From NCBI RefSeq assembly GCF_001854605.1, contig NZ_MKJU01000026.1, positions 1 to 64,000 on the forward strand: a stretch of 64,000 nt of DNA. The letters run 5' to 3'. Shown piece by piece: positions 17,375-26,838 of the stretch (its first letter is position 1; each line of letters begins with the position of its first letter). Made by a program: the position numbers and the translations under genes. The DNA comes from Pseudoalteromonas amylolytica (GTDB lineage: Bacteria > Pseudomonadota > Gammaproteobacteria > Enterobacterales > Alteromonadaceae). The notes below the pieces were generated by a model. That model did no database searches and was not told the origin of the DNA. It saw only the letters and a program-made list of their open reading frames with translations.

Positions 17375-17623
17375 TTAAAAATCTAAAGATTGTTGGTCAT
17401 CTTGTGGCGGTTTTTGTGCATCCTGATGCTTTTTATTAGCAAGGTAGCGTTTGTAGCGTTGCTGGCACAGAGCAATCACCTTTCTTTTTTGCGCATCACT
17501 GAAATTATTCCAAGCAAACCGCTCCTCTCTACTGCGATAGCAACCTTTGCAGTAACCTCGGTTATTGACCTGACAGATCCCCTTACATGGGCTTGGGATC
17601 TCAAAAATTTCAATCTGTTCCAT
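17375..17623 (-). CDS. DUF1289 (YdhL-like) small Cys-rich protein
   Basis: 82 residues. The N-terminal half carries the DUF1289 cysteine pattern, C-x3-C-x7-C-x2-C (SPCKGICQVNNRGYCKGCYR), likely a metal site, then the typical RSREERFAWNNFSDAQKRKV. The tail is Gln/Pro-rich and acidic. The function of the family is unknown. Start chosen at ATG 17623 (MEQIEIF); a GTG three codons upstream is possible. Confidence 0.85.
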   Translation of the reverse strand: MEQIEIFEIPSPCKGICQVNNRGYCKGCYRSREERFAWNNFSDAQKRKVIALCQQRYKRYLANKKHQDAQKPPQDDQQSLDF

Positions 17624-17682
17624 AATGTCCACATCTCTTAGCTACTTTAAGTATAACGCGATTTGATGGACAAATAACAAAC

Positions 17683-17714
17683 AAAAAAACCACCGCATAA
17701 GCGAGTGGCTTTTA
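17683..17714 (-). terminator. Intrinsic terminator for the acyltransferase gene
   Basis: On the minus strand CCACTCGC (17708-17701), a TTAT loop, then GCGGTGG (17696-17690) form a stem with one bulged T, followed by seven T. It is flanked by T/A tracts on both sides and could act in both directions. Confidence 0.65.
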
Positions 17715-17741
17715 TTTATTTCCTTTGTTCGAGCTATTTGG

Positions 17742-18839
17742 TTAAGGCACAAGCTTGCGCTTAAGTGGCTCCGCATACATTGCCAGCACTTGGGTTTTTA
17801 GCTCTTCAGGTACTAATTCGAGACGTTGCAAAAAGTCTTGCTGCTCTTTTGAGCTTACCTTTGTGTCTTCGCCTGCCGCGATATAATTGCTGGGATGAAG
17901 ATAATAGTGCCCCAAAATTTGTTGATCAATACTGTGAGCTAGCTCATCGGGTGTTTCACAACCCGAGACGATAGGCTCACCAAAGGCAATATGAACATGG
18001 CCCTTATCCGAACGAATCCCCTCTAAAATACTTGCGATATCTTCACCTTGGGCTTTAACGTAAGCGCCAAACTCACGTTTGTGTACTAACTCTTTAGCTT
18101 TTGCAACAGCACAAGGCTCATACTGATAGGAGATAGACACCGGCACAATTTTTAAGGTGCGAACGTACTCATCAAACGGCAGCTTTAGCTTGCGCCCTTG
18201 CAACTGCAACATTTTAAGCAAGGCGGGATCGGTCTGATCAATACCATCTTTTGCTCGCCCTTCTTTTTGTGCAATCCAAATTGAGTGGCCCGACTGTAGA
18301 GAATCATAAATATAATTTGAAAGCTGACTAAGCGCCTTAAGCATTTCTTTTGGTGCTTTGGCCGAGCGCTTCACGATAAAGCTCTTATTTAAACGCATCA
18401 ATTCGGTGATATACGGTACTTGCAACAGGTTATCACCAATAGCAATTCGCACCGTATTCATGTTGTGTTGATGTAATCCCCAGTTCATTAATGCGGGGTC
18501 TAACACGATGTCTCTGTGATTAGAAATAAACAGGTAGGCCGCGTTTCTATCTAGCTTGTCTAGACCTGAGTAAGTTACCTTCGTGGTTGTATTTTTTATT
18601 AATATCTCTAGGTAATAAGCCACTTCCTGCTGCACTTGCTCAACGCTGGTAAACTTACCCCACTTGCCGCGTAAGCGCGCGCGAACGAGTGGACGAGACA
18701 GGGTAGACCAATGACTTAACCAGCTAGGTAAATTGTACTTTGCAATGACATCAATAAAGTCATTATCTGCCAATAAACGCGCTAATGCAGCTGGTACTTC
18801 ATCGTCGTTATAAGGTCTTATTTGTGCGTACGTATCCAC
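17742..18839 (-). CDS. PlsC-type phospholipid/glycerol acyltransferase family protein
   Basis: 365 residues. The acyltransferase motif region is FISNHRDIVLDPALMNWGL (about 104-122), followed by FIVKRSAKAPKEML and the glycine/glutamate motif IAQKEGRAKDG (about 198-208), then VPVSISYQYEPC. The first motif reads H-R-D-I-V-L-D rather than the strict H-x4-D; the same HRDIVLD form occurs in a subset of bacterial relatives. It probably transfers acyl chains to glycerophosphate or lysophospholipid at the inner face of the membrane. The start is GTG at 18839. A terminator follows. Confidence 0.82.
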   Translation of the reverse strand: MDTYAQIRPYNDDEVPAALARLLADNDFIDVIAKYNLPSWLSHWSTLSRPLVRARLRGKWGKFTSVEQVQQEVAYYLEILIKNTTTKVTYSGLDKLDRNAAYLFISNHRDIVLDPALMNWGLHQHNMNTVRIAIGDNLLQVPYITELMRLNKSFIVKRSAKAPKEMLKALSQLSNYIYDSLQSGHSIWIAQKEGRAKDGIDQTDPALLKMLQLQGRKLKLPFDEYVRTLKIVPVSISYQYEPCAVAKAKELVHKREFGAYVKAQGEDIASILEGIRSDKGHVHIAFGEPIVSGCETPDELAHSIDQQILGHYYLHPSNYIAAGEDTKVSSKEQQDFLQRLELVPEELKTQVLAMYAEPLKRKLVP

Positions 18840-18952
18840 TAAAAACTACTCATTTATTCAAGGATTAATCCGAAAAGCGCAGTATTTTATCGTGCTTAAC
18901 TGCAGGAAGCTAAGATTATCAAGTCTGACCACCTTTGCAAATAGCTAAGCAA

Positions 18953-20134
18953 TTATTTTCCAGCGACCTTTTGCCACACATCCAGACACACTAGACGTAG
19001 CATCAATGCGAGTAAAACGAGGCCAGTCAACAATGTAAACCACTGAGGCAATATTTCATGTTGCATTTGTACCATCGGTTCAACAGCAAACCCATAGCTT
19101 GCAACGAGGAAGTCTGTTAAAAAACCAAATATAATTGCCACGCCAATCACGCCACCTAAATAAGCAATCACCGCTCGTTTTCCTAACTCTTTCCCTACTA
19201 CCCCTAAAGTTGCAATATTTGTGGCAGGCCCTGCCAGCATAAAGACCAAAACAGCCCCTGGAGAAACCCCAGCCATTAGTAAACCGGCAGCAATAGGCGT
19301 TGAAGCCGTTGCACAAATATACATAGGAATACTAATTAAGATCACCACCATCATGGCAATAATGCCACCGCCCCACTGACTCAAAAACGATTCTGGCACA
19401 AAGGTTTGCACCACAGCAGCAAAAAACAGTCCGATCATCAGCCACACCATAGTGTCTGACAACAACTTGTTGCTGCTAAATTTAATCGCTCGCCACATTT
19501 TACCTAAAAAGGATTCTTGTGGTGTATCTTGCGTGTCACAGCAGCTTTGTTTTGCGACAGTGGCTTTGGTATCACAGCAAGTGGCTGATTGAGGGGCTTG
19601 ATGCTGCGTTGCGCAACAACTCGTTTGCGTACTTGCCTGCTCCTGTTCTGTGTTACAGCAACTTGACGCAGCAACCGCAGGTTCACTGTCACAACAGCCC
19701 TGTGTTGTAGGTTTATGTGTCGTCGGTGATTGCGATTTAGTATCCCTGCCAACCAACACACCCGCCACTATTGCACTACATACGGCAGCGATAGGTCGGA
19801 TAATAGCCATAAAAGGCCCAAGTAAAACATACGATACAGAAATAGAATCCACACCGGTTTCAGGGGTCGAAACCAAAAATGCAGTTGTCGCACTTTTTGA
19901 GCCTCCCGCTCTGCGCAGTCCAATCGCAGCAGGGATAACACCACATGAACACAATGGCATGGGCGCACCAATTAAAGCCGCTTTGACTGTGGTCCATACA
20001 CCTTCTTCGCCCAAGTGCCTTTGCAAAAAGTCTTTCGCGATAAATACATTGATCACGCCAGCTAGAAACAAGCCCAGTATTAACCACGGAGCAGACAGCA
20101 AAAATAATTGCCAAAAATTAGTTACAAGTTCCAT
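18953..20134 (-). CDS. SO_0444-type Cu/Zn efflux permease with Cys-rich linker
   Basis: 393-residue multi-pass inner-membrane permease of the DUF318/PF03773 family. The PLCSCGVIP motif (about 60-68) is followed by AGGSKSATTAFLVSTPETG, and the second half repeats this plan (FMLAGPATNIATL). Between the halves is a hydrophilic linker holding five Cys-Cys pairs (about residues 147, 159, 173, 186 and 198), each in an SCC/TCC-x-T-like context, probably binding metal in the cytoplasm. Start is ATG 20134, six bases after GGAGG and overlapping the end of the MerR-type gene, so the two form an operon. Metal export is inferred from this pairing. Confidence 0.9.
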   Translation of the reverse strand: MELVTNFWQLFLLSAPWLILGLFLAGVINVFIAKDFLQRHLGEEGVWTTVKAALIGAPMPLCSCGVIPAAIGLRRAGGSKSATTAFLVSTPETGVDSISVSYVLLGPFMAIIRPIAAVCSAIVAGVLVGRDTKSQSPTTHKPTTQGCCDSEPAVAASSCCNTEQEQASTQTSCCATQHQAPQSATCCDTKATVAKQSCCDTQDTPQESFLGKMWRAIKFSSNKLLSDTMVWLMIGLFFAAVVQTFVPESFLSQWGGGIIAMMVVILISIPMYICATASTPIAAGLLMAGVSPGAVLVFMLAGPATNIATLGVVGKELGKRAVIAYLGGVIGVAIIFGFLTDFLVASYGFAVEPMVQMQHEILPQWFTLLTGLVLLALMLRLVCLDVWQKVAGK

Positions 20135-20531
20135 CAACATCCTCCAACGCGGTTAAAATTGAGCAAAAATCTGCACTTTCTTGTCCACCACAACACCTTT
20201 TAGCCAACTTAGATAAAGACTGCTCGAAGCGCTGTAATTCTGCTATTCGAGTACGCACCAGCTCTAACTTCTGTAATGTAATCGCTTTTACTTCTTCACA
20301 ACTATGTTGATTCTTATCGACTTTAATTTGCAGCAGCTCGAACGTCTCTTTTAAACTAAATCCCACCTCTTTGGCACGCAAAATAAATTGCATCTGCTTG
20401 AGCTGAGCCTCATTGTAAAGGCGATACCCAGAGTCACTACGCTCGCTTGGCGACAGTAATCCATGTTGCTCATAATAACGCAGCGTATCTGTAGATACAC
20501 CTAACAATCTTGCCATTTCACCAATTTTCAT
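20118..20531 (-). CDS. MerR-family regulator, ZntR-like
   Basis: 137 residues. It has an N-terminal winged HTH (MKIGEMARLLGVSTDTLRYY), a dimerisation helix, and a C-terminal metal loop with the Cys pair and later Cys of ZntR (RCCGGQESADFCSILTALE). The last segment closely resembles the ZntR end CCG...YCSILEALE. In known members Zn(II) binding untwists a promoter with an overlong spacer. Such a promoter lies just upstream at 20555-20586, so it should control itself and the downstream permease. Zn or a related divalent ion is the likely signal. Confidence 0.88.
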   Translation of the reverse strand: MKIGEMARLLGVSTDTLRYYEQHGLLSPSERSDSGYRLYNEAQLKQMQFILRAKEVGFSLKETFELLQIKVDKNQHSCEEVKAITLQKLELVRTRIAELQRFEQSLSKLAKRCCGGQESADFCSILTALEDVDGTCN

Positions 20532-20554
20532 TTGTGCCTCCCTATTTGTGTTAC

Positions 20555-20586
20555 AGTATAAACCTTAGAGTAAACACCAAGGTCAA
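20555..20586 (-). promoter_or_regulatory. MerR-type promoter with 20-bp spacer
   Basis: Minus strand: TTGACC (20586-20581), a 20-base spacer and TATACT (20560-20555). The spacer ends ACTCTAAGGTT. A 19-20 bp spacer is the hallmark of MerR-family-activated promoters, and it lies about 24 bases before the regulator's own start. Confidence 0.8.
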
Positions 20587-20604
20587 GCCTTTTTGAGAAA
20601 AGTT

Positions 20605-21552
20605 ATGAACATAGTTATCCTTGATGCACAAACCCTCGCAAATACACCGTTAGAGCCGTTAGAGCGTTGCGGTGATCTAAAAATTTATGACAGCACAGAA
20701 AAACAGGACATAGTCGCACGCTGTCTTGATGCTGAAGTGGTAATTAGCAATAAAGTAGTATTGGATGCCGATGCTTTATCTCAGCTACCCAAACTCAAGC
20801 TCATTTGTGTTGCTGCCACAGGCACTAACAACATCAGTCTTGATGCCGCCAAGGCGCTAAACATTGCAGTGACAAATGTTGCTGGATATTCGACGCCCTG
20901 TGTCGTTCAACATACATTTACGCTGCTGGGCAACTTGATGGGTAACGTCCATCAATATATCCAAGATTGTCATCACGGGCTTTGGCAAAAAAGTGATATG
21001 TTTTGCCGGCTGGACCACCCAATCAGTGAAATTGCAGGTAAAAAGTTTACTATTATTGGGTACGGCGCATTGGGCCAGGCGGTAGCAAAAGTTGCCGAAG
21101 CCTTTGGGGCACAGGTGATTATCGCCGAACAACGTGACAGCCCAACCATCAGAGCAGGACGCGTGCCGTTTGAGCAAGCAATACAACAGGCTGATATCAT
21201 CTCAATACACTGCCCCTTAACGAATCAAACCCGCAACTTATTTGATGAGCGAGAATTTGCCACACTCAAACCAAGCTGTGTATTAATCAACACTGCGCGA
21301 GGCGGCATAGTTAACGAAGCAGCACTGGTTAAGGCACTTAGTCACAATCAGCTCGCAGGTGCGGCCGTTGATGTACTGTCTCAAGAACCTGCACAAAGCG
21401 ACAACCCACTGCTGATGTACCATGCGCGTAATTTAATTCTCACTCCACATATTGCATGGGCCAGCAAAGAGTCTATCGCACGACTTGTGCAAAATATTGC
21501 TGATAATATTCAAAGTTTTAACTGTGGTGAGCAACTCAATAGAGTAATCTAA
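20605..21552 (+). CDS. D-2-hydroxyacid dehydrogenase (glycerate/hydroxypyruvate type)
   Basis: 315-residue NAD(P)-dependent enzyme. The nucleotide-binding loop is IIGYGALGQAVAKVAEAFG (about 148-166). Catalytic residues of the family are present: Arg in NTARGGIVNE, Glu in LSQEPA and His in LTPHIAWAS. The substrate loop (VAATGTNNISLDAA) resembles HprA-like glycerate dehydrogenases, so hydroxypyruvate/glycerate is the best guess. Start is ATG 20605 (an in-frame TTG four codons earlier is less likely). It is divergent from the metal-efflux operon. Confidence 0.87.
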   Translation: MNIVILDAQTLANTPLEPLERCGDLKIYDSTEKQDIVARCLDAEVVISNKVVLDADALSQLPKLKLICVAATGTNNISLDAAKALNIAVTNVAGYSTPCVVQHTFTLLGNLMGNVHQYIQDCHHGLWQKSDMFCRLDHPISEIAGKKFTIIGYGALGQAVAKVAEAFGAQVIIAEQRDSPTIRAGRVPFEQAIQQADIISIHCPLTNQTRNLFDEREFATLKPSCVLINTARGGIVNEAALVKALSHNQLAGAAVDVLSQEPAQSDNPLLMYHARNLILTPHIAWASKESIARLVQNIADNIQSFNCGEQLNRVI

Positions 21553-21706
21553 TTAACCAAATTATGATGAATTAAACCAAAGGGATTAGCCTTTTTGACA
21601 CAGAATTTCTCAGGTCAATCCATAACACCTTAATATATAACAACTTTTAAAGTTGGCAATTAAATTGCTTAGATGCAGGTACGTCTTTTTAAGGATCAAA
21701 TAAAAA

Positions 21707-22078
21707 ATGAAAAAATTACTTTTAATCTCTGCACTGGCCACTCCCCTACTAACAGGCTGTATTGTAGCCGTATCAGATGGTGAAGTTGACCATAATTGGG
21801 CTGGGCACAGCAACTGGCAAAAAACACAAAAAAATAACCGTGAAAAAATCTCAGAGCTAAGTATTGGTGCCGACTACCAACATGTTTTAAATACCTTCAA
21901 TACGCCTGACTTCACTGAATTAGTCAAAAAGGGCGATAGCGTGTATCAGGTGCTTTATTTTGCCACTAACAGTAGACATTCCGACGGAAAAGTGACCAAA
22001 GATGAATGTACTCCTTTGGTATTCAAAGATGCCAAGTTGATTGGTTTTGGTAGCGCGGCGATGTCAGAAATACTGTAA
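21707..22078 (+). CDS. DUF3192 lipoprotein
   Basis: 123 residues with a lipoprotein signal: LLTGC lipobox with Cys18. The mature part (NREKISELSIGADYQHVLNT, then QVLYFATNSRHSDGKVTKDECTPLVF) matches DUF3192, a small outer-membrane-lipoprotein-like family with a SmpA/BamE-type look. The function is unknown. It is preceded by AAGGA and followed by a 12-bp hairpin shared with the convergent gene. Confidence 0.83.
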   Translation: MKKLLLISALATPLLTGCIVAVSDGEVDHNWAGHSNWQKTQKNNREKISELSIGADYQHVLNTFNTPDFTELVKKGDSVYQVLYFATNSRHSDGKVTKDECTPLVFKDAKLIGFGSAAMSEIL

Positions 22079-22084
22079 ACCACG

Positions 22085-22113
22085 TTATGAGGTGAGCATG
22101 ACTCACCTCATAA
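22085..22113. terminator. Shared hairpin between convergent genes
   Basis: TTATGAGGTGAG (22085-22096), loop CATGA, CTCACCTCATAA (22102-22113): a perfect 12-bp stem. The right arm covers the stop codon of the minus-strand regulator. No T-tract follows on either strand, so it may protect mRNA ends or be a weak terminator. Confidence 0.45.
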
Positions 22114-23005
22114 GCAACACCATACGCTCTTGATTGACGTGAGCTTGCATCAAAGCGTTATCAGCGTATTGCAAACATTTCGCCACCCCAAATGAAAACT
22201 CCTTCTCTACTAACACCATACCTGTGCTAATACTTACATGCGCGCAGATGGGGGAAGACTTATGAGGTAGTAGTAACTTATCTATTGCGTCATGCATCAG
22301 ATGAGATAACGCTTCAACCTGCTCAATCGAGCACCCAGCCAATACAACTGCAAACCGCACCCCATCGAAGCGAGCAATAAACCCTTGCTGAGCATCAACC
22401 GTTTCTTTCAAAGAACGGGCAACTTTGATCAAACATTCATCCCCAGCACCGTAGCCATACACATCGTTGTAAGCCTTAAAGTAGTCTATATCAACTAATA
22501 CAATTCCTAGCGTCTTACCCTGCGAATGGCAAGCCTGCCATTGTTGCGCTAGGTGCTTATCAAACAAACGACGATTTGGCAGCTCCGTCAGCCCATCTAT
22601 TGATGCCAACTCCTCCAATAAATCGCTTTTTTGCTTTAACACTAAGTGTATTCTTACTCTGGCTCTGACAATTAAAGGACTAAAAGGCTTAGTAATATAA
22701 TCCACGGCTCCCATCTGTAAACCTTTAACTTCATCACTATAACTATTACTTGAAGATACAATAATGACGGGGATTTTATAGGTATCCGTATGGTCTTTTA
22801 GCCTTTGAATAAATGGCACCCCTTGAGCATCAACCAAGGTAATATCCGTAATGATTAAATCGACTTTATGGGACGCAATAAAGCTAATTGCATCCTCGCA
22901 ATTATCCTGCAAAGCCACGAGACAGTCTTCGCTTAGGGTATTTTCAAGTACAACCCGGTTTAGTGGGTCACTGTCAACAACCAGTACTTGTGCGTTGCTA
23001 TGCAT
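22103..23005 (-). CDS. Response regulator with degenerate GGDEF domain
   Basis: 300 residues. Receiver domain 1-125 with phospho-acceptor Asp54 (LIITDITL) and KPF lysine near 107, then a GGDEF-fold domain (VDIDYFKAYNDVYGYGAGDE at about 171-190). The active-site signature reads DGVRF at 214-218 instead of GG(D/E)EF, and the RxxD inhibitory site is missing, so diguanylate cyclase activity is unlikely. It starts immediately after the stop of the hybrid kinase (TAAATG) and is surely its co-translated partner. Output is probably through protein contact. Confidence 0.9.
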   Translation of the reverse strand: MHSNAQVLVVDSDPLNRVVLENTLSEDCLVALQDNCEDAISFIASHKVDLIITDITLVDAQGVPFIQRLKDHTDTYKIPVIIVSSSNSYSDEVKGLQMGAVDYITKPFSPLIVRARVRIHLVLKQKSDLLEELASIDGLTELPNRRLFDKHLAQQWQACHSQGKTLGIVLVDIDYFKAYNDVYGYGAGDECLIKVARSLKETVDAQQGFIARFDGVRFAVVLAGCSIEQVEALSHLMHDAIDKLLLPHKSSPICAHVSISTGMVLVEKEFSFGVAKCLQYADNALMQAHVNQERMVLLMR

Positions 23006-26000
23006 TTACTCCCCTTTATATCTCATTAATATAAACTGCCGTACCTGTTGTAAATGCACTTTTAAGGCGTCTTTAAAATCAAGGTGTTGTAATGTACCGG
23101 CTTCTTTAATATGCAGCTCAAGGGATTTTGCAGCCATAGATAAATTGGTAAAGCCAATCCCACCAGCGGCACCTTTGATATTATGCGCCAGCATCTGAAG
23201 CTGGTTATCATCATTGAGTGTGTCAATCCTTTGTAAATATTCTGTACACATAGTCGCAAATTTATCAAGCATTTTGTTCAATAATTCAGCATTTCCCATC
23301 ATCTGCCGTAGCCCCATTTCTTGATCAAAGAACACCCCCTCACAGTTGAGATGTATTTGCAGGGTTTCAAGCAATTTCACCTGAGACAAAGGCTTTGTCA
23401 GATAGTCATTCATGCCAACCGACAGAGCATGATCTTTTTCTCCCAGCGATGAATTAGCCGTTAATGCAATGATGGGTTTGCCAAAATTACGTAGTTTAGT
23501 TCGTATCTCCTGTGTCGCTTGATATCCATCAATTTCTGGCATGTGAATATCCATTAAAATCAGGTCTGGTTGCAGACGTGTAACAACCTCCAGTAGACTC
23601 TCAGCTGAGGCCTGTGTTGCTACATTCACACTTAGCGTTTGCAGCATGTTTGCTGTGATACTGAGGTTGAGATGGTTATCATCCACCACTAAGCATAGGC
23701 TACCAGAGACCTTTTTATTGGGTAGCTGTGGATGCTTAGTCTCACTCCCGTGGGTGAATAAAAAGCAATATGCACTTTGCAGAAATATTGCTTCGCTCAG
23801 CGATGTTACTTGTGGACAAGGCTGTAACGGTACCACAGCTACCGACTCTGGAATAACGATATGTTTTAGCGACTTCAAAGCAGTATGTTTTGAATTAAGA
23901 ATAGTGAGTGCGTCGTCACTTGCACTGATAATCAGGCAATCGAAATGTTGTTCTTCCAGTTTGGCAAACACCTCTTGCATTTCATGCACAACATCTATGT
24001 AAGGTTTATTCATATACTCAGTGACGCGGCGACTGCTACAAAGCCATAGGGTATGCATTACTCGATGAGGTACTTCATTACGTACTTTATCTAAGGTTAA
24101 CGTAAAATAGAATTCACTACCTTGCTCAGGCTCACTAATTAACGCAATCTCTCCCCCAAGCTTCGACACTTCATGTTTTACAATTGCGAGACCTAATCCA
24201 ATTCCCTCATGACGCCTAGCTGGTGACTCATCCCCCTGTGTAAACGCATCAAATAGTCGCTGTTGATCTTCTTGCTTGATGCCTACACCAGTGTCTTGAA
24301 CACTAAAACGAATACTTTGCTCAGAGTTAGTGTCGCTCACTATCTTTAAGGACAATGTGATGGTGCCTGTGAGAGTATATTTGACGGCATTGTTCAACAA
24401 GTTAAGGAGCACTTGCTTTATCTTGTTTTCGTCATTTTTTAGAGTTGGCCATATGCGTTCATCGACCTTAAGCTCTAGCTGTAACTGTTTTTGCTCACTT
24501 AGCGGCAAAATTAAATCCTGACAATCTTTGATTAAGGTGGCGATGCAAAACGGTGCAAAAGATAGTTCCTGATGCTGCCCTTCCACTTTAGCAAAAGATA
24601 AAATACTGTTAAGCATACTAAGTAACTGCTCCGAAGCGTGCTGAACCTGACCGAGCAAATTACTTTGTCGCTCGCTGACTCCTTGTTTTTTGACGATATC
24701 AATAACGCCTTGAATAACATTCAAAGGAGTTCTGATCTCATGGCTGATATTGGCAATAAATCGGCTTTTCGCCAATGTTGCACGTTCAGCGTCTAACCTT
24801 GCCTGCGTCAAACTGGTGATATCTTGTAAATGTAAAACAAAATACTTTGGCTCTTTGTTTTTATCCCAGACCAAAGAAGCACTAAGTTGCAACCAGTAAA
24901 GTGGCTCCCCTTGCGATAGGCTCAGCTCAAGAACATTGTTATTGTCTTGTAATAACATGCTAAGAATGTGAGAAATCGCTAGGTAGTTATCGGAATTAAA
25001 CAACGAAGACAGATGAACGTTTAGCTCGGGGTCTTCACAGCTAAGGTAACGTTTTGCTGCTTTGTTTATCACCAGTACGCTTTTATCCAGCGACACCAAA
25101 ATCACGCCATTGGGGGCATATTCCATCGCTGATTTAAAATTCTCTTCCGATGTTTGTAGTGCTTTCATCGCTTGCTGTTGCTCAGTGACATCTCTGGCTA
25201 CTCCCAAACTACCTAGCAACCCTCGATGTATATCCAACAGCGGACTCACCGTCAGCATATAACTTTTGTGATCCAGTACTATCGTTTGTGTGATAGAGCG
25301 CCTCTCGTCACGCATTTGCTGTTCAAGTGTCAGCAATTGTGGGTACTCATTCGTCACATCAGCAAGCTCTCGCCCAACCAGTTGCGATTTTTCTATTCCC
25401 AAAAACTGCTCAAAGGCTCGATTACAGCCAATGAAAGAGCCATCGATATTATTGAAGTAAATCAGATCAGGGACACTGTCTAAAACCGTATTTAACAGTG
25501 CCGCTTGTCGCTCTTTGGCTTCCAGTGATCGTGATAGGGCGCGCTGTTGTAGCTTCACTTGCTCATCAAGCATTTCGTTGTGCTCTTGCAGTTGCTCTAA
25601 CAAGCTTTGCTTTTGCATCACTACTTGTTTGACCTTTGCAAACCACGGCTGCCAATCAACAGGCACTACGTAATCAAAGGTGTTCTGAGGCGCGTGGTCT
25701 TGATGCGTCAAATAGCTCACAAAATAGCTCACTGGGCGGATAAAAATTCGATTACTTAACCAGCTAAGTAATGTGTAAGTCGCGATCACAAAAAGCGATA
25801 AAAAGCTAAACTCCAGCAACACTTCGAATAACACAGGTTTGAGAAACTGGGCCTCGTCTTGCTCATAGACTAAATCAATTGGTGACTGAGAGCGTAAAGT
25901 GTATAACTGCACACCACCTTGCCACGGTTCAAATTGATTGACTTGATGCTTGGGTTTCAACTGGATCAGTTCATCACTGAGCAAGTTGCGCTTGTCTTTA

Positions 26001-26725
26001 TTGATCAAGCTAATTTGTACATGGGCTGAGGTAATATCTGTTAGCCAAGTCGCAACATCTTCACTGTCGTACACAAGCACCACATATTCGCCACGCGCAC
26101 TGCCACTTTGCTTGGCAATACTAAAATAATGCCTGCCCTTGATAGTAACGCGCCCGCTGGTACTAAAGTTGTATAAAGAAAAGTCTGGGGCCAGCGCCCC
26201 ATCGAGCATGGCACTTAACAAGTGGCTGGTGCTAGTATCTTTTCTGCGTACAAACGCAAATTGCCCTTCTTTGACATAACCTATCGCATCAAGCGGCGGA
26301 ACCAATGCCAATGCTGTGTTAAATGCTGGTCCTAACGCCAAAATCTGTTGCCAGTTTTGCGGTACTGTAACCGGCTGCTTGCCATTTTTGCGAGCGACTA
26401 TCTCCCCTGCGTCATTGTCTAGTTTATGGTAATAGTTGTCACTCTTTTGGATAGCACGCAGAATTGTCTGATCATATTCATAGGCTAGGGGCTGATCTAG
26501 GCTAATAAAGATATTGTCTATCACATTGCTCGCTTCAGCGACTTTTTGTACCACCTGAGTATCTATGGCATCAAAGTAAGCTCTGTGCTCATTAAATGCT
26601 CGGTTAAGTTTGATGTGATATAAATGTAAGCATAAGAAGCTGGCCACAATAATGGAGATCAGTAGGCCAGTGAGCGCTGCCCTGCGATATTTTTTCAGTG
26701 GAATAAATTCTTGGTTATCGTCCAT
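23006..26725 (-). CDS. Hybrid sensor histidine kinase (PAS-PAS-HisKA-HATPase-REC-Hpt)
   Basis: 1239 residues, inner membrane. TM1 about 12-33, periplasmic sensor region to about 290, TM2 about 295-318, coiled coil, PAS about 408-515, PAS about 525-645, HisKA with His662 (NISHEIRTPLN), HATPase (about 740-875, ending in a G-rich GIGLGLAIV box), a divergent linker, REC with Asp1059 (LILMDIHMPEIDG) and an Hpt domain with His1181 (HNIKGAAGG). All phosphorelay residues are present. The phosphate can pass from Hpt to the adjacent receiver/GGDEF protein, whose start abuts this gene's stop. The stimulus is unknown. Confidence 0.93.
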   Translation of the reverse strand: MDDNQEFIPLKKYRRAALTGLLISIIVASFLCLHLYHIKLNRAFNEHRAYFDAIDTQVVQKVAEASNVIDNIFISLDQPLAYEYDQTILRAIQKSDNYYHKLDNDAGEIVARKNGKQPVTVPQNWQQILALGPAFNTALALVPPLDAIGYVKEGQFAFVRRKDTSTSHLLSAMLDGALAPDFSLYNFSTSGRVTIKGRHYFSIAKQSGSARGEYVVLVYDSEDVATWLTDITSAHVQISLINKDKRNLLSDELIQLKPKHQVNQFEPWQGGVQLYTLRSQSPIDLVYEQDEAQFLKPVLFEVLLEFSFLSLFVIATYTLLSWLSNRIFIRPVSYFVSYLTHQDHAPQNTFDYVVPVDWQPWFAKVKQVVMQKQSLLEQLQEHNEMLDEQVKLQQRALSRSLEAKERQAALLNTVLDSVPDLIYFNNIDGSFIGCNRAFEQFLGIEKSQLVGRELADVTNEYPQLLTLEQQMRDERRSITQTIVLDHKSYMLTVSPLLDIHRGLLGSLGVARDVTEQQQAMKALQTSEENFKSAMEYAPNGVILVSLDKSVLVINKAAKRYLSCEDPELNVHLSSLFNSDNYLAISHILSMLLQDNNNVLELSLSQGEPLYWLQLSASLVWDKNKEPKYFVLHLQDITSLTQARLDAERATLAKSRFIANISHEIRTPLNVIQGVIDIVKKQGVSERQSNLLGQVQHASEQLLSMLNSILSFAKVEGQHQELSFAPFCIATLIKDCQDLILPLSEQKQLQLELKVDERIWPTLKNDENKIKQVLLNLLNNAVKYTLTGTITLSLKIVSDTNSEQSIRFSVQDTGVGIKQEDQQRLFDAFTQGDESPARRHEGIGLGLAIVKHEVSKLGGEIALISEPEQGSEFYFTLTLDKVRNEVPHRVMHTLWLCSSRRVTEYMNKPYIDVVHEMQEVFAKLEEQHFDCLIISASDDALTILNSKHTALKSLKHIVIPESVAVVPLQPCPQVTSLSEAIFLQSAYCFLFTHGSETKHPQLPNKKVSGSLCLVVDDNHLNLSITANMLQTLSVNVATQASAESLLEVVTRLQPDLILMDIHMPEIDGYQATQEIRTKLRNFGKPIIALTANSSLGEKDHALSVGMNDYLTKPLSQVKLLETLQIHLNCEGVFFDQEMGLRQMMGNAELLNKMLDKFATMCTEYLQRIDTLNDDNQLQMLAHNIKGAAGGIGFTNLSMAAKSLELHIKEAGTLQHLDFKDALKVHLQQVRQFILMRYKGE

Positions 26726-26838
26726 TGAACCGAGCGAGTAAATTATTATTAAGCTGGAACATTACCAGTAATGTGGTGTATGTCTATAAAAATAGGTCAA
26801 TGCAGGTCACAAAATAGTCACCTGCATCGCATATCGTT

